Source: CAZBSE01 sp964578625
Lineage (GTDB): Bacteria; Actinomycetota; Humimicrobiia; Humimicrobiales; Humimicrobiaceae
Length of the DNA: 64,000 nt
Direction of reading: 5' to 3'
Assembly (NCBI GenBank): GCA_964578625.1
Contig: CAZODQ010000007.1
Coordinates: forward strand, 14,779-78,778
Position 1 is the stretch's first letter, and each line of letters starts with the position of its first letter. The position numbers and the translations under genes are program-made. This document shows, piece after piece, positions 28,242-37,000 of the stretch. Below the pieces are notes generated by a model that was not told the DNA's origin, did no database searches, and saw only the letters and a list, made by a program, of their open reading frames with translations.

Positions 28242-28272
28242 AGGGGACCAATTAATTGGTCCCCTGTCTTTT
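28242..28272 (+). terminator. Rho-independent terminator of the padR operon
   Basis: A perfect 24-base palindrome (28242-28265, arms AGGGGACCAATT and its complement) is followed by a T-rich tract (28266-28272). It lies 38 bases after the stop codon of the fused 2TM gene. Confidence 0.85.
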
Positions 28273-28377
28273 TACAGCAAGGTCATAACTGCTCCGAAAT
28301 ATAAAAATACAAAGTGGTATGGTATTATGGCTGGTAGGTAAAAATAAAATCAAATAGGGACTGGGGATGATGTAATA

Positions 28378-29154
28378 ATGCTGGGTGCCATTGCAGGAGA
28401 TATAATCGGTTCTCCATTTGAGGGTAAAAATGTAAAGCGCTGCCAATTTCCATTATTCACGTCAAACAGTAATTTTACAGATGATACAGTCATGACTCTG
28501 GCTACTGCAGACTGCATACTGCATAAAGGGAGCTTTGAAAAATTTTACAGGAAATATTACCTGAAATATCCAGGCCGGGGATACGGTCTGCGGTTCAGCA
28601 TGTGGGCAGGATCACAGGATAGCAAACCTTATAATAGCTGGGGAAATGGTTCTGCAATGAGGGTAAGCCCGGTTGGCTTTGCCTGCACCAGTATTAATGA
28701 GGTCTTAAAACTTGCAGAAAAAAGTGCCGAAGTCTCACATAATCATCCTGAAGGAATTAAAGGAGCACAGGCAGTAGCCGCTGCGGTTTTTCTGGCCGGA
28801 AGGGGTAAAGACAAGGATAAGATTGCTGGTTATATTGAAAAGAAATTTGGATATGATCTAAGTAAGTCAATTGAAAGTATTAGAAAATGGTATAAATTTG
28901 ACAGTTCCTGCCGGGGAAGTGTCCCGCAGGCAATAACAGCCTTTTTAGAGTCAAAGGATTTTGAAGATGCAGTCAGAAAGGCGATTTCCATCGGCGGTGA
29001 TAGTGATACAATAGCCTCTATAGCTGGTGGGATTGCAGAGGCCTTTTATGGCAGTCTGCCAGTGAAAATAAAGGAGGGTATTCTTAAAATACTGGACGGA
29101 GACCTTATTAAAGTTATAAATGATTTCTATAAAAAGTACAATTTATGCAAATAG
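28378..29154 (+). CDS. ADP-ribosylglycohydrolase family protein
   Basis: The enzyme removes ADP-ribose from modified proteins or small molecules. The N-terminal GAIAGDIIGSPFEG and the metal-binding FTDDTVMT (D35, D36) are followed by the C-terminal GGDSDTIASIAGGIAEAFYG motif, so both di-Mg sites are intact. Its length (258) is typical. A macrodomain protein occurs 9 kb downstream, suggesting that the cell handles ADP-ribose modifications. Confidence 0.93.
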   Translation: MLGAIAGDIIGSPFEGKNVKRCQFPLFTSNSNFTDDTVMTLATADCILHKGSFEKFYRKYYLKYPGRGYGLRFSMWAGSQDSKPYNSWGNGSAMRVSPVGFACTSINEVLKLAEKSAEVSHNHPEGIKGAQAVAAAVFLAGRGKDKDKIAGYIEKKFGYDLSKSIESIRKWYKFDSSCRGSVPQAITAFLESKDFEDAVRKAISIGGDSDTIASIAGGIAEAFYGSLPVKIKEGILKILDGDLIKVINDFYKKYNLCK

Positions 29155-29164
29155 GTAAAATGCG

Positions 29165-29647
29165 GTGGAAGTTAAAATTAGAGAAATTGAGAAAAAAGAT
29201 AAACTCTGGATTAAAGGAATATTTAAAACTCGCTGGGGAAGCGATTTTGTAATAAGCAGGGGAGAAATATACTATTGCTATGAATTGGATGGTTTTATTG
29301 CGGAAATTGGTGGAAAAAGAGAAGGTTTAATTACCTATAAGATTGGCAGAGGGGATCTTGAGATAGTAAGCTTGGATAGTTTACTGAAAAAAAGGGGAAT
29401 AGGTACTGCTCTAATAAATAAGGCCATAGAATTTGCCAAAGAGGTTAAAATAAAAAGGATCTGGCTTATAACTACCAATGACAATATAGATGCAATCAAG
29501 TTTTATCAAAAAAGGGGTTTCAGATTGGTAAAGATATATCCGGAAGCTGTAAATATCTCCAGAAGATTAAAACCTTCTATACCAGAAATAGGGAATTTTG
29601 GGATTCCAATCAGAGATGAAATTGAATTTGAAAAACGATTAAATTAA
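29165..29647 (+). CDS. GNAT-family N-acetyltransferase
   Basis: The acetyl-CoA loop is LLKKRGIGTALINKAIEFAK, and the C-terminal motif is NDNIDAIKFYQKRGF. The GTG start at 29165 has only a weak AGGT upstream. It follows the ADP-ribosylglycohydrolase by 10 bases. Its 3' end overlaps the convergent archaemetzincin gene by 9 bases. Substrate unknown. Confidence 0.87.
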   Translation: MEVKIREIEKKDKLWIKGIFKTRWGSDFVISRGEIYYCYELDGFIAEIGGKREGLITYKIGRGDLEIVSLDSLLKKRGIGTALINKAIEFAKEVKIKRIWLITTNDNIDAIKFYQKRGFRLVKIYPEAVNISRRLKPSIPEIGNFGIPIRDEIEFEKRLN

Positions 29648-30232
29648 AGGGACTATTTTCTTTAGAATGTTTAAACAATTCGGGCAAAAATTATAATTCT
29701 TTTTATCTGTATCCATCAGGGTGTTTGAAAAATACATAACGCATTTATAATCGGAACAATGCTCGAGTCCCAGAGTATGACCTATTTCATGTACAGCTTC
29801 TTTTAATATCCTTTCATTAAATATTTTTTTATCTTCTTTTGCCAGGTAAAGTGTCCGGTTTTTCTCCGCGGAACTGCTTATGGAGCGAGTGTAGAAAAGG
29901 GGATTCAGCCTTGCGGTAGATATCAAACATATTCTTGGAAAATCTGATGCAAGTCCGAATACAAAGTTCAATTGGGAAACAAATATATCAAGATTGAGTA
30001 TTGCCAGATTTATGTCCTGAATATTTTTTAAAGAGAGCTTTTTGATTAAGTAATTTAGAATCCTCTCTGAATTATACTGGTTTCTATTCTGATCAAATGA
30101 ATTCTCCGGTACACTTATTCTATATAATACACGTGTTTCTCTTTTGAAAATTTTTTCTAAATTGTCCTGAAGAAATTCAAGTATATTTTCATCTATATTA
30201 CTTAAAGGGATAATATTTATAATATCTGCCAT
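29639..30232 (-). CDS. Archaemetzincin-type zinc metalloprotease
   Basis: The 197-residue protein has the extended zinc motif HEIGHTLGLEH (H148, H152, H158) followed by C159, C164-VMYFSN and a FCPNC pair, the archaemetzincin pattern including its second structural zinc site. These peptidases are common in archaea and sporadic in bacteria. They are small cytosolic enzymes with poorly known substrates. The gene is alone on its strand between the acetyltransferase and SppA-like genes. Confidence 0.9.
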   Translation of the reverse strand: MADIINIIPLSNIDENILEFLQDNLEKIFKRETRVLYRISVPENSFDQNRNQYNSERILNYLIKKLSLKNIQDINLAILNLDIFVSQLNFVFGLASDFPRICLISTARLNPLFYTRSISSSAEKNRTLYLAKEDKKIFNERILKEAVHEIGHTLGLEHCSDYKCVMYFSNTLMDTDKKNYNFCPNCLNILKKIVPLI

Positions 30233-30370
30233 TTTTAAATTTTTTAGCTTATATTGACTGTGCTCATTTTTTTTATTGATTTGATATAACTTTAATATAT
30301 TATATGGTATAAGATAAAATTTCTAAAAATCGGGTTCTTCAAGGGCGGACAGGAAAATAAAAAAGGCGAT

Positions 30371-31141
30371 TTAGAACAGTTTCTTTAGAATCCTCAGCAT
30401 CAGGCCGGGTCTTTGGGTGGAATCTTTTAAACAGGTTGAATATAGTTTGATACCTGTAAGAGTAGATGCAACCTGAAGTGCTTTTTCTCTTCCTCCCAGA
30501 TAGTCTATCAATCCAAGATTCAGTGCGGCTTTACCGAGGTATGATTTTCCTGATGTAATATCCTGTAAGATCTTATCATCTTTTATGTTCCTGTTTCTTT
30601 TTACTTCATCGACAAAATATTCGTTGAAGGTTTCAATATGTTCATCTATAAATTTCTTTTCCTTTTCTGAAAGCCCGGAATAAGGAGAACCAACTCCTTT
30701 ATATTCCCCTTTTACAAAGGAATCGATTCTGATGCCGATTTTTTTGGCAAGTTCGGAGAGATCGATCCTGTCTGCTCTTGTACCAATTCCGCCGATACTG
30801 CTGAGCGGATCAGCTACTATTTTTTTACAGGCGGATGCAATCCAGTAGGCTCCTGAAGTACCATGTTCGCGTATCTGGGCAACAGTCGGCTTTTTTACTT
30901 TCTTTATAGCATCGGCTATCTCTTTACTTGCATAAGGTGTCCCTCCTGGAGAATCGATTTCAAAAATAAATGCCTTGACTCTTCTATCCCCTACGGCCTG
31001 CTGAATGTATTTGACAATATCGTCGGAGCGTGTGACACCTCCTCCGGTAAAGGGAAGAAGCGGCAGCGGCCCCAGCGAAGATGATTCTCCGGAAAGAATG
31101 ACGCCCCTTATGGGAATTATTATTGCCGTAGGTTTTTTCAT
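30371..31141 (-). CDS. S49-family peptidase, SppA-like
   Basis: The protein matches the single-domain signal peptide peptidase family. The Ser nucleophile is S96 (HGTSGAYW) and the general base is K148 (KGEYKGVGSP), with the same 52-residue spacing as B. subtilis SppA S147/K199. The motif DSPGGTPYASKEIADAIK is also conserved. There is no clear transmembrane segment at the N-terminus, so it could be cytosolic or peripherally attached. It would degrade remnant signal peptides or membrane peptides. Confidence 0.9.
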   Translation of the reverse strand: MKKPTAIIIPIRGVILSGESSSLGPLPLLPFTGGGVTRSDDIVKYIQQAVGDRRVKAFIFEIDSPGGTPYASKEIADAIKKVKKPTVAQIREHGTSGAYWIASACKKIVADPLSSIGGIGTRADRIDLSELAKKIGIRIDSFVKGEYKGVGSPYSGLSEKEKKFIDEHIETFNEYFVDEVKRNRNIKDDKILQDITSGKSYLGKAALNLGLIDYLGGREKALQVASTLTGIKLYSTCLKDSTQRPGLMLRILKKLF

Positions 31142-31289
31142 TTTAATGCTCCCATTTAATTATAATATATCTATTATACTCCGATAATTAATTATAAGGA
31201 TATTAGTAATTTTATAAATAAACAAATATAATTAAAAATAGTTAGAGATTTTACTCATTAAATATTTTTAGATATGAAATAAAGGAAAT

Positions 31290-32408
31290 ATGCAGAGAAA
31301 AACGATAATTGCAGCGGCAATACTTGTCATATCGGTGATATGCATTTTTTTTATGGGCCCTCTGAATATATTGGAAGCATATATTCAAAAAGGCTCTTTA
31401 GGCGATGGCCCAAGAGACTATTTGAAGATAGTGCCGGGTACGCAGAAAGCATTATATCTGACCGGATATAATACAGGTAATATTGAAAAAAGAAATGAGA
31501 TATACAGGTTAGTAGATGAGACTGAATTGAACAGTATTGTATTTGATGTCAAGGATGATTGGGGGTATATTGACTATGATACTGATGTTGATTTTGCAAA
31601 AGAAATCGGAGCAGATAAGAATTACTGTGGAATAGAAATACTGCTGGACGAAATGCGGAGTAGAAAAATCAATAGCATAGCAAGAATGGTTGTTTTTAAA
31701 GACAATATACTCCCGAAGGCCAGACCGGATCTGGCAATTAAAGATTCAAGAACAGGAATGCCGCTTTATTCAGAAGGTTCATACTGGCCTGATATTTACA
31801 GTGAAGAGGTGTGGAATTATCATATAGAAATTATAAAAGAGCTTGCAGAAAAAGGAGTAAAGGAGATCCAGTTCGATTATATTAGAGCACCAGCGAGGGG
31901 AAATATATGCTATGCTGATTACACACATAATACGGGTGATAATTCTAAGGTATGGGCTATAACAAATTTTTTAAAAAAGGTTAGAGAGGAAACAGAAGGT
32001 TATGATATAAAAATCTCTGCGGACGTTTTTGGATGGACTTTTATAGCAGAGGATGACCAGGGAGTAGGGCAACTTATTGAAGAAATGACACCTTACCTGG
32101 ATTATATATATCCCATGACCTATCCTTCTCATTATAATGCAAATTTCCTTGGTTACAGGGTTCCTGATGAATATCCATATGAAGTGGTAAAATATACTCT
32201 TGAAAAGGGCATTTCCAGAATAAATAATACAAATTGTAAGGTAATTCCCTGGATACAAGCGTTCAGCCTTGGTGTAAGGTACACTGACGTAGAAATCCTT
32301 GAGCAGATCAGGGCAGCGGAGGATATGGGAATAAAAGGATTCTTATGCTGGAATGCGTTTAATAATTATTATACTGTAGAGAAAGCGTTAATGTTAAGAG
32401 ATGGATAG
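31290..32408 (+). CDS. DUF4015-family glycoside hydrolase-like protein
   Basis: An N-terminal hydrophobic segment (AAAILVISVICIFFMG) anchors or exports a TIM-barrel domain. Motifs FDVKDDWGYIDYDTDV, ARMVVFKDN, IQFDYIRAPARG, ISADVFGW and YPMTYPSHY are typical of DUF4015 (GH-like) proteins. It may act on cell-wall or exopolysaccharide glycans, but the substrate has not been established for the family. It is probably not co-transcribed with the gene 55 bases downstream. Confidence 0.85.
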   Translation: MQRKTIIAAAILVISVICIFFMGPLNILEAYIQKGSLGDGPRDYLKIVPGTQKALYLTGYNTGNIEKRNEIYRLVDETELNSIVFDVKDDWGYIDYDTDVDFAKEIGADKNYCGIEILLDEMRSRKINSIARMVVFKDNILPKARPDLAIKDSRTGMPLYSEGSYWPDIYSEEVWNYHIEIIKELAEKGVKEIQFDYIRAPARGNICYADYTHNTGDNSKVWAITNFLKKVREETEGYDIKISADVFGWTFIAEDDQGVGQLIEEMTPYLDYIYPMTYPSHYNANFLGYRVPDEYPYEVVKYTLEKGISRINNTNCKVIPWIQAFSLGVRYTDVEILEQIRAAEDMGIKGFLCWNAFNNYYTVEKALMLRDG

Positions 32409-32463
32409 TGATGTGATATATTTTATTTTATAAATCAGACTTTAAATCTATGGAGGTTATTAA

Positions 32464-33384
32464 ATGGAGATTCGGGAAAAATTTAATTTTGGGGGATGGG
32501 AGAACTGTATATGTATGACTGATGGAGAAGTCGAAGTAGTAGTTACAACTGATGTAGGACCAAGGATTGTTCGTTTTGGGTTTGTGGGTGATAAGAATAT
32601 TTTCGGAGAGGTAAAGGAGCAACAGGGAAAAACGGGGGGAGATGAGTGGATGTCATATGGAGGTCATAGGTTTTGGCATTCGCCTGAAGTTAGATCCCGT
32701 ACATATTATCCTGATAACAATCCTGTAAACTATATATGGAATGGAGAGACTCTCAAACTTACCCAGAACATTGAGGAAACGACCGGTGTTCAAAAGGAAA
32801 TAGAAATAAATTTAGTATCAGGCAGAAATGGCGTCAGAGTGCTGCACAGGCTGATAAACTATAACCTATGGGAAATAGAAGTTGCGCCATGGGCTCTTTC
32901 TGTGATGGCACAGGGAGGAAGGGCTGTAATACCCCATGAGCCGTACCAGTCATGGGAGGAAAATATTCTTCCGGTAAGACCTCTCGTCCTTTGGAGTTAT
33001 ACGGAAATGAAAGATCCCAGATGGATCTGGGGTAATAAGTTCATACAGTTGAAACATGACCCGGAATCAAAAACCTGCCAGAAAATTGGTGTTCTAAATA
33101 CACTTGGCTGGATGACATATTACCTTGATGGCAGGATTTTTATAAAAAGGTATGATTACGATTCAAAATTGAAGTATCCTGATTTTGGAGTAAATACAGA
33201 AGTTTATACTGATAAAAGTATACTGGAGCTTGAGACATTAGGCGGTTTAGGGAAAATACCGCCAGAGGGTTCTGTTGATCATATTGAAAACTGGTTTTTA
33301 TTTAGAGATATCCTTGAGGAAGATGAAAAGTCCCTTGAAAGTAAGTTAATTCCATTGATAAAAAAGACAGACACGAGTTCCTAA
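32464..33384 (+). CDS. Aldose epimerase/mutarotase-like beta-sandwich protein
   Basis: The 306-residue protein is probably DUF4380-like. It has the mutarotase-type opening VTTDVGPRIVRFGF and a conserved GGHRFWHSPE motif (His likely in the sugar-binding site), followed by many Trp/Tyr-rich strands. No signal peptide is visible. It is likely a sugar-binding or sugar-modifying enzyme; assignment to galactose mutarotase itself would be too specific. A clear GGAGG ribosome site at 32452-32456 precedes ATG 32464. Confidence 0.7.
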   Translation: MEIREKFNFGGWENCICMTDGEVEVVVTTDVGPRIVRFGFVGDKNIFGEVKEQQGKTGGDEWMSYGGHRFWHSPEVRSRTYYPDNNPVNYIWNGETLKLTQNIEETTGVQKEIEINLVSGRNGVRVLHRLINYNLWEIEVAPWALSVMAQGGRAVIPHEPYQSWEENILPVRPLVLWSYTEMKDPRWIWGNKFIQLKHDPESKTCQKIGVLNTLGWMTYYLDGRIFIKRYDYDSKLKYPDFGVNTEVYTDKSILELETLGGLGKIPPEGSVDHIENWFLFRDILEEDEKSLESKLIPLIKKTDTSS

Positions 33385-33520
33385 AAGGCTGTATTCAGAA
33401 AAAAGCTTTATATAAAATATAATGAAATATAAAATCTATTGATTGTATTTTCTGTTTTATTATAATTCGAAGCCCTGGCCGGCTTTAGCATTTCCGCTTT
33501 ACTGATATTTTTATTTCTTA

Positions 33521-33616
33521 TCATTTATTTCTTCTTTGCCATCTTGTTTTTTTAAGCATTTTCTTATGCTTCTTTTTCCTCATTTTTCTTTTTCTCTTTT
33601 TAACAACTGAGCTCAT
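33521..33616 (-). CDS. Small ribosomal protein bS22-like (AURKAIP1/COX24 domain), 31 residues
   Basis: On the minus strand, ATG 33616 to TGA 33521 encodes 31 residues, 19 of which are Lys or Arg, ending in a KKTRWQRRNK-type tail. The opening MSSVVKKRKRKMRKKKHKKM follows the AURKAIP1/COX24 pattern, also seen in actinobacterial bS22, which binds the small ribosomal subunit. A ribosome site AAGGAAG (33621-33627) lies 4 bases before the ATG, and an extended -10 lies upstream at 33681-33689. The gene is divergent from nrdJ and too short for normal gene callers. Homology is from memory of the family; the match should be read as strong but not proved. Confidence 0.8.
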   Translation of the reverse strand: MSSVVKKRKRKMRKKKHKKMLKKTRWQRRNK

Positions 33617-33680
33617 AATACTTCCTTAAAGATTAATTTATTTATAAAATTTATAAAACCATTCCGATATCAGGTAAGCT

Positions 33681-33689
33681 ATTATACCA
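33681..33689 (-). promoter_or_regulatory. Extended -10 promoter for the bS22-like gene
   Basis: On the minus strand the sequence reads TGGTATAAT, an extended -10 element about 65 bases before the 31-codon gene. No good -35 element is visible, which is common for extended -10 promoters. Confidence 0.5.
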
Positions 33690-33836
33690 GAAATGACTCT
33701 TATATTGTATTTATAATTAAAGAAATTATATATTGAATATATAAATGTGAGAAACTGCAGGATGAATGATTTTTTTATCAGAATTGTGATTTGGATGGTG
33801 AGAATACCAATAATTTTAAGTAAAAAAGGGTTTTTA

Positions 33837-33865
33837 TTGACATACAACATATAGTGTACTAATAT
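33837..33865 (+). promoter_or_regulatory. nrdJ promoter (TTGACA-N17-TAATAT)
   Basis: TTGACA at 33837-33842 and TAATAT at 33860-33865 are spaced 17 bases. The predicted start is near 33872, giving a leader of about 190 bases before nrdJ. Two candidate NrdR boxes overlap its spacer and start region. Confidence 0.75.
33842..33857. promoter_or_regulatory. NrdR box 1
   Basis: ATACAACATATAGTGT matches the NrdR palindrome (acaCwAtATaTwGtgt) at 14 of 16 positions. It lies in the spacer of the nrdJ promoter. The nrdR gene is in this window at 45657-46112. Confidence 0.7.
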
Positions 33866-33870
33866 ATTAA

Positions 33871-33886
33871 ATATACAATATAGTGA
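33871..33886. promoter_or_regulatory. NrdR box 2
   Basis: ATATACAATATAGTGA keeps the right half of the NrdR box (AATATAGTG) but diverges on the left. It lies 29 bases after box 1, at the predicted transcription start, near the usual tandem spacing of about three helix turns. Confidence 0.55.
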
Positions 33887-34059
33887 GTTAATATAGGTCT
33901 CCTGGTGTAATATTATTCTTATAAAGGTAAAAATGATGCAATTTACTTTATTGAGGCTTTTTGTCCCCTCTGTAGGAAATGGTATCAGGATAAAAAACAT
34001 TTGCAGGAGGACTGGCAAGGTTTTAGAATATTAATTAAATGAACTGGAGGTATTAATTA
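33887..34059 (+). other. nrdJ leader region
   Basis: The 173 bases upstream of nrdJ hold a possible 33-codon leader frame (ATG 33933, TAA ending 34034, preceded by AAAGG) and the nrdJ ribosome site CTGGAGG near 34043-34049. No other structure is clear. The rest of the 33385-34059 gap is covered by the bS22-like gene and the two promoters. Confidence 0.25.
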
Positions 34060-37000
34060 ATGAAAGAGATTAAGGAATCAAATAAAAAGAGTCTGAATGA
34101 TTATTACCTCAATAAAAAAATCGACCTGTCTGAAAATGCCATAAGGGTACTGGAGAGAAGGTATTTAAAAAGGGATGAAGAAGGAGTCCTTTTAGAAAAA
34201 CCGCTGGATATGTTTATAAGAGTGGCAAGAAATATAGCATCTGCAGAAGAGAAATATGGAAAGACAGAACAGGAAATAAAAGATCTGGAGAAGCAATTTT
34301 TTGATATCATGGCAGATCTTGACTTTCTTCCAAATTCCCCAACACTTATGAATGCCGGAAAAGAACTTCAGCAGCTGGCTGCCTGCTTTGTTCTTCCTGT
34401 AGGGGATTCCATGAACGCTATTTTTGAAGCACTGAAGGAAACTGCGCTGATCCAGAAATCAGGCGGCGGTGTCGGTTATTCATTCTCTAATATAAGGCCT
34501 AAAAACGATGTGGTTCTTTCCACAAAAGGGGTTTCAAGCGGGCCGATATCTTTTATGACTGTTTTTAATGCTGCTACTGATACCATAAAGCAGGGCGGGA
34601 CCAGAAGAGGCGCGAATATGGGGATACTGAGGGTGGACCATCCTGATATTCTGGATTTCATTACCTCAAAGGACAATAATAAAAAATTGACCAATTTTAA
34701 TATTTCTGTGGGAATTACCGAAACATTTATGAAAGCGGTGGAAAATGATGATGAGTATGAAATTATAAACCCCCGGACTAAAGAGGTAGTGGATAAGTAC
34801 AAAGCGCGAGAGGTATTCGGAAAAATTGTGGAACATGCATGGAAGAATGGTGACCCCGGCATCATATTTTTAGACAGATTAAATAAAGATAATCCCACTC
34901 CTGACCTGGGGCAGATCGAGAGTACTAATCCATGTGTTTCAGGCCAGACTCTGATTTCTACTGACAATGGGTTTATTAGAGCTGAAGAGCTGCATAAAAA
35001 AGTTAAAGCTGGCGAGAATGTAAAAATAATTTTTGACAAAAGAGCACTGGAATACAAGTTATTAGGCCAGTTTGCAGATAAAAATCTGGATATTTTAAGC
35101 AGTGGGAATATAAGGTCCTGGGAAAGAGGAAAGAAAGAGACCTACAGATTGACTACTTATTCAGGTTACAGTCTTGAAGCTACAGCAGATCACAAAGTGC
35201 TGACTGAAAGTGGATACAAGAGACTGGGAGAACTTGAAAAAGGCGATGAAGTATTAATTCAATCCCTGGGCAAATTTACTCTACAAAAGAAAATATTTAA
35301 TAATGGAAAAGTAAAAAAATTGAACAATTTTACGAAAAGAAAGACTTTAAGTCTCCCTGAATGCTGGTCCGGTGAATTGGGAGAGGTTTTAGGCTGGTTA
35401 ATCGGTGATGGATGGCTAAGAGAAGACAGGGCCGGATTTACTTTCGGGCACAAAGATAAGAAAGTTGCTTCATATTTTAACAGAATAATAAGCGAGTGGT
35501 ATAACTGTGATATAAAGGAAATAATAAGAGATAACGGGGTAATCCACCTTTCTTATCATTCAAAGGGATTTATTGAGTTCTTTAAAGAATTAGGAGTAAA
35601 AGTACATACCTCACGCTATAAGGAAGTCCCTGCAAGTTTATTAGGTGCTCCCAAAGAAGCTGTAATTGGATTTTTAAGGGGAGTTTTTAGCGCAGACGGC
35701 AATGTTGATGATACGGACGGGACTATAAAAGTGAGCTCCTCTTCTAAAAAATTACTTCAGGGCACCCAGGTACTGCTGCTGAATCTGGGAATCAAATCCA
35801 ATATTCTGGTAAGGAAGTATTCTTTCTCTAAAAATTTTTCTTATATCACTAAAAGCGGGGAACACAGAGACTATAAAGCAAAAAGTGATAATTACTTCGA
35901 GCTGTTCATATCAGGCGGTGTGTCCAAGAGGAGATTTAAAAATGAGATAGGTTTCCTGGTGGAAAGAAAGAATAGATTGCTGGATTCATTTAAATTTGAA
36001 AAATTATCTTCTGATAATTACTACAATAAATTTATAGATAAGGTAGAAAGAGTAGAATATATAGGTAAAAAAGAAGTTTTTGATTTTAATGAACCCATAA
36101 GCAATTCTTATATTGCAAATGGGGTTGTGGTCAGAAACTGCGGCGAACAGCCCCTCCTTCCATATGAGGCATGCAATCTTGGATCAATTAATCTTGCACA
36201 TATGGTAAAAGAGGAAGAGGGTATGGTAAAGGTAGATTTCGGCCGGTTAAAAAGGATAGTCCGTATTGCTGTGAGGTTTTTAGATAATGTTATTGATATG
36301 AGCAGGTATCCGCTGGACAAAATAAATAAAATGGCTCACGGGAACAGAAAGATAGGACTGGGAGTAATGGGATATGCCGACCTGCTTATAATGCTCGGGA
36401 TTCCCTATGACAGTGAAGAAGCTCTTGAACTTGCACAGAAAATAATGAGTTTTATACAGGATGAATCCAAAGACGCATCAAGGGGACTGGCAAGGGAGAA
36501 AGGTGTATTTCCGAACTTTAAAGGCAGTATATATAATGGTCCCGATGGTTATGAGATAAGGAATGCCACTACTACAACTATTGCCCCCACCGGAACTTTA
36601 AGTATTATTGCTGATTGCTCAAGCGGGGTGGAACCGCTATTTGCCATATCTTTTGTCAAAAATGTTATGGACAATGACAGGCTTGTAGAAGTCAATAAAT
36701 ATTTTAAAAAGATTGCAGCTGATGAAGACTTTTACAGCAAGGAGTTAATGGAGAGAATAGCGGAAACCGGGAACCTGAAAGAGAACAGCGATATTCCCTC
36801 AAAGTACAAGAGGATATTTATTACTGCACATGAAATATCACCAAAATGGCATGTAAGGACTCAGGCAGCTTTTCAGAAGTTTGTGGACAATGCGGTATCC
36901 AAGACGGTTAATTTTCCTAATGATGCTACAGCCGGTGATGTAGAAGATGTTTATATGCTTGCATACAGACTGGGATGCAAGGGCATAACTATCTACAGGG

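Noticed and set aside
34002..34016. B12-box-like sequence (TGCAGGAGGACTGGC) upstream of nrdJ
   Set aside because: It matches about 10 of 15 positions of the cobalamin riboswitch box, but the other conserved core segments of that riboswitch are not visible in the leader, so I do not call one.
33638..34018. 126-residue minus-strand frame
   Set aside because: Very hydrophobic and AT-driven composition, no ribosome site, and it runs antisense through the nrdJ promoter and NrdR boxes. The real gene in this gap is the 31-codon one at 33521-33616.
34476..35057. 193-residue minus-strand frame
   Set aside because: It lies opposite the conserved reductase coding region and has no family signature.
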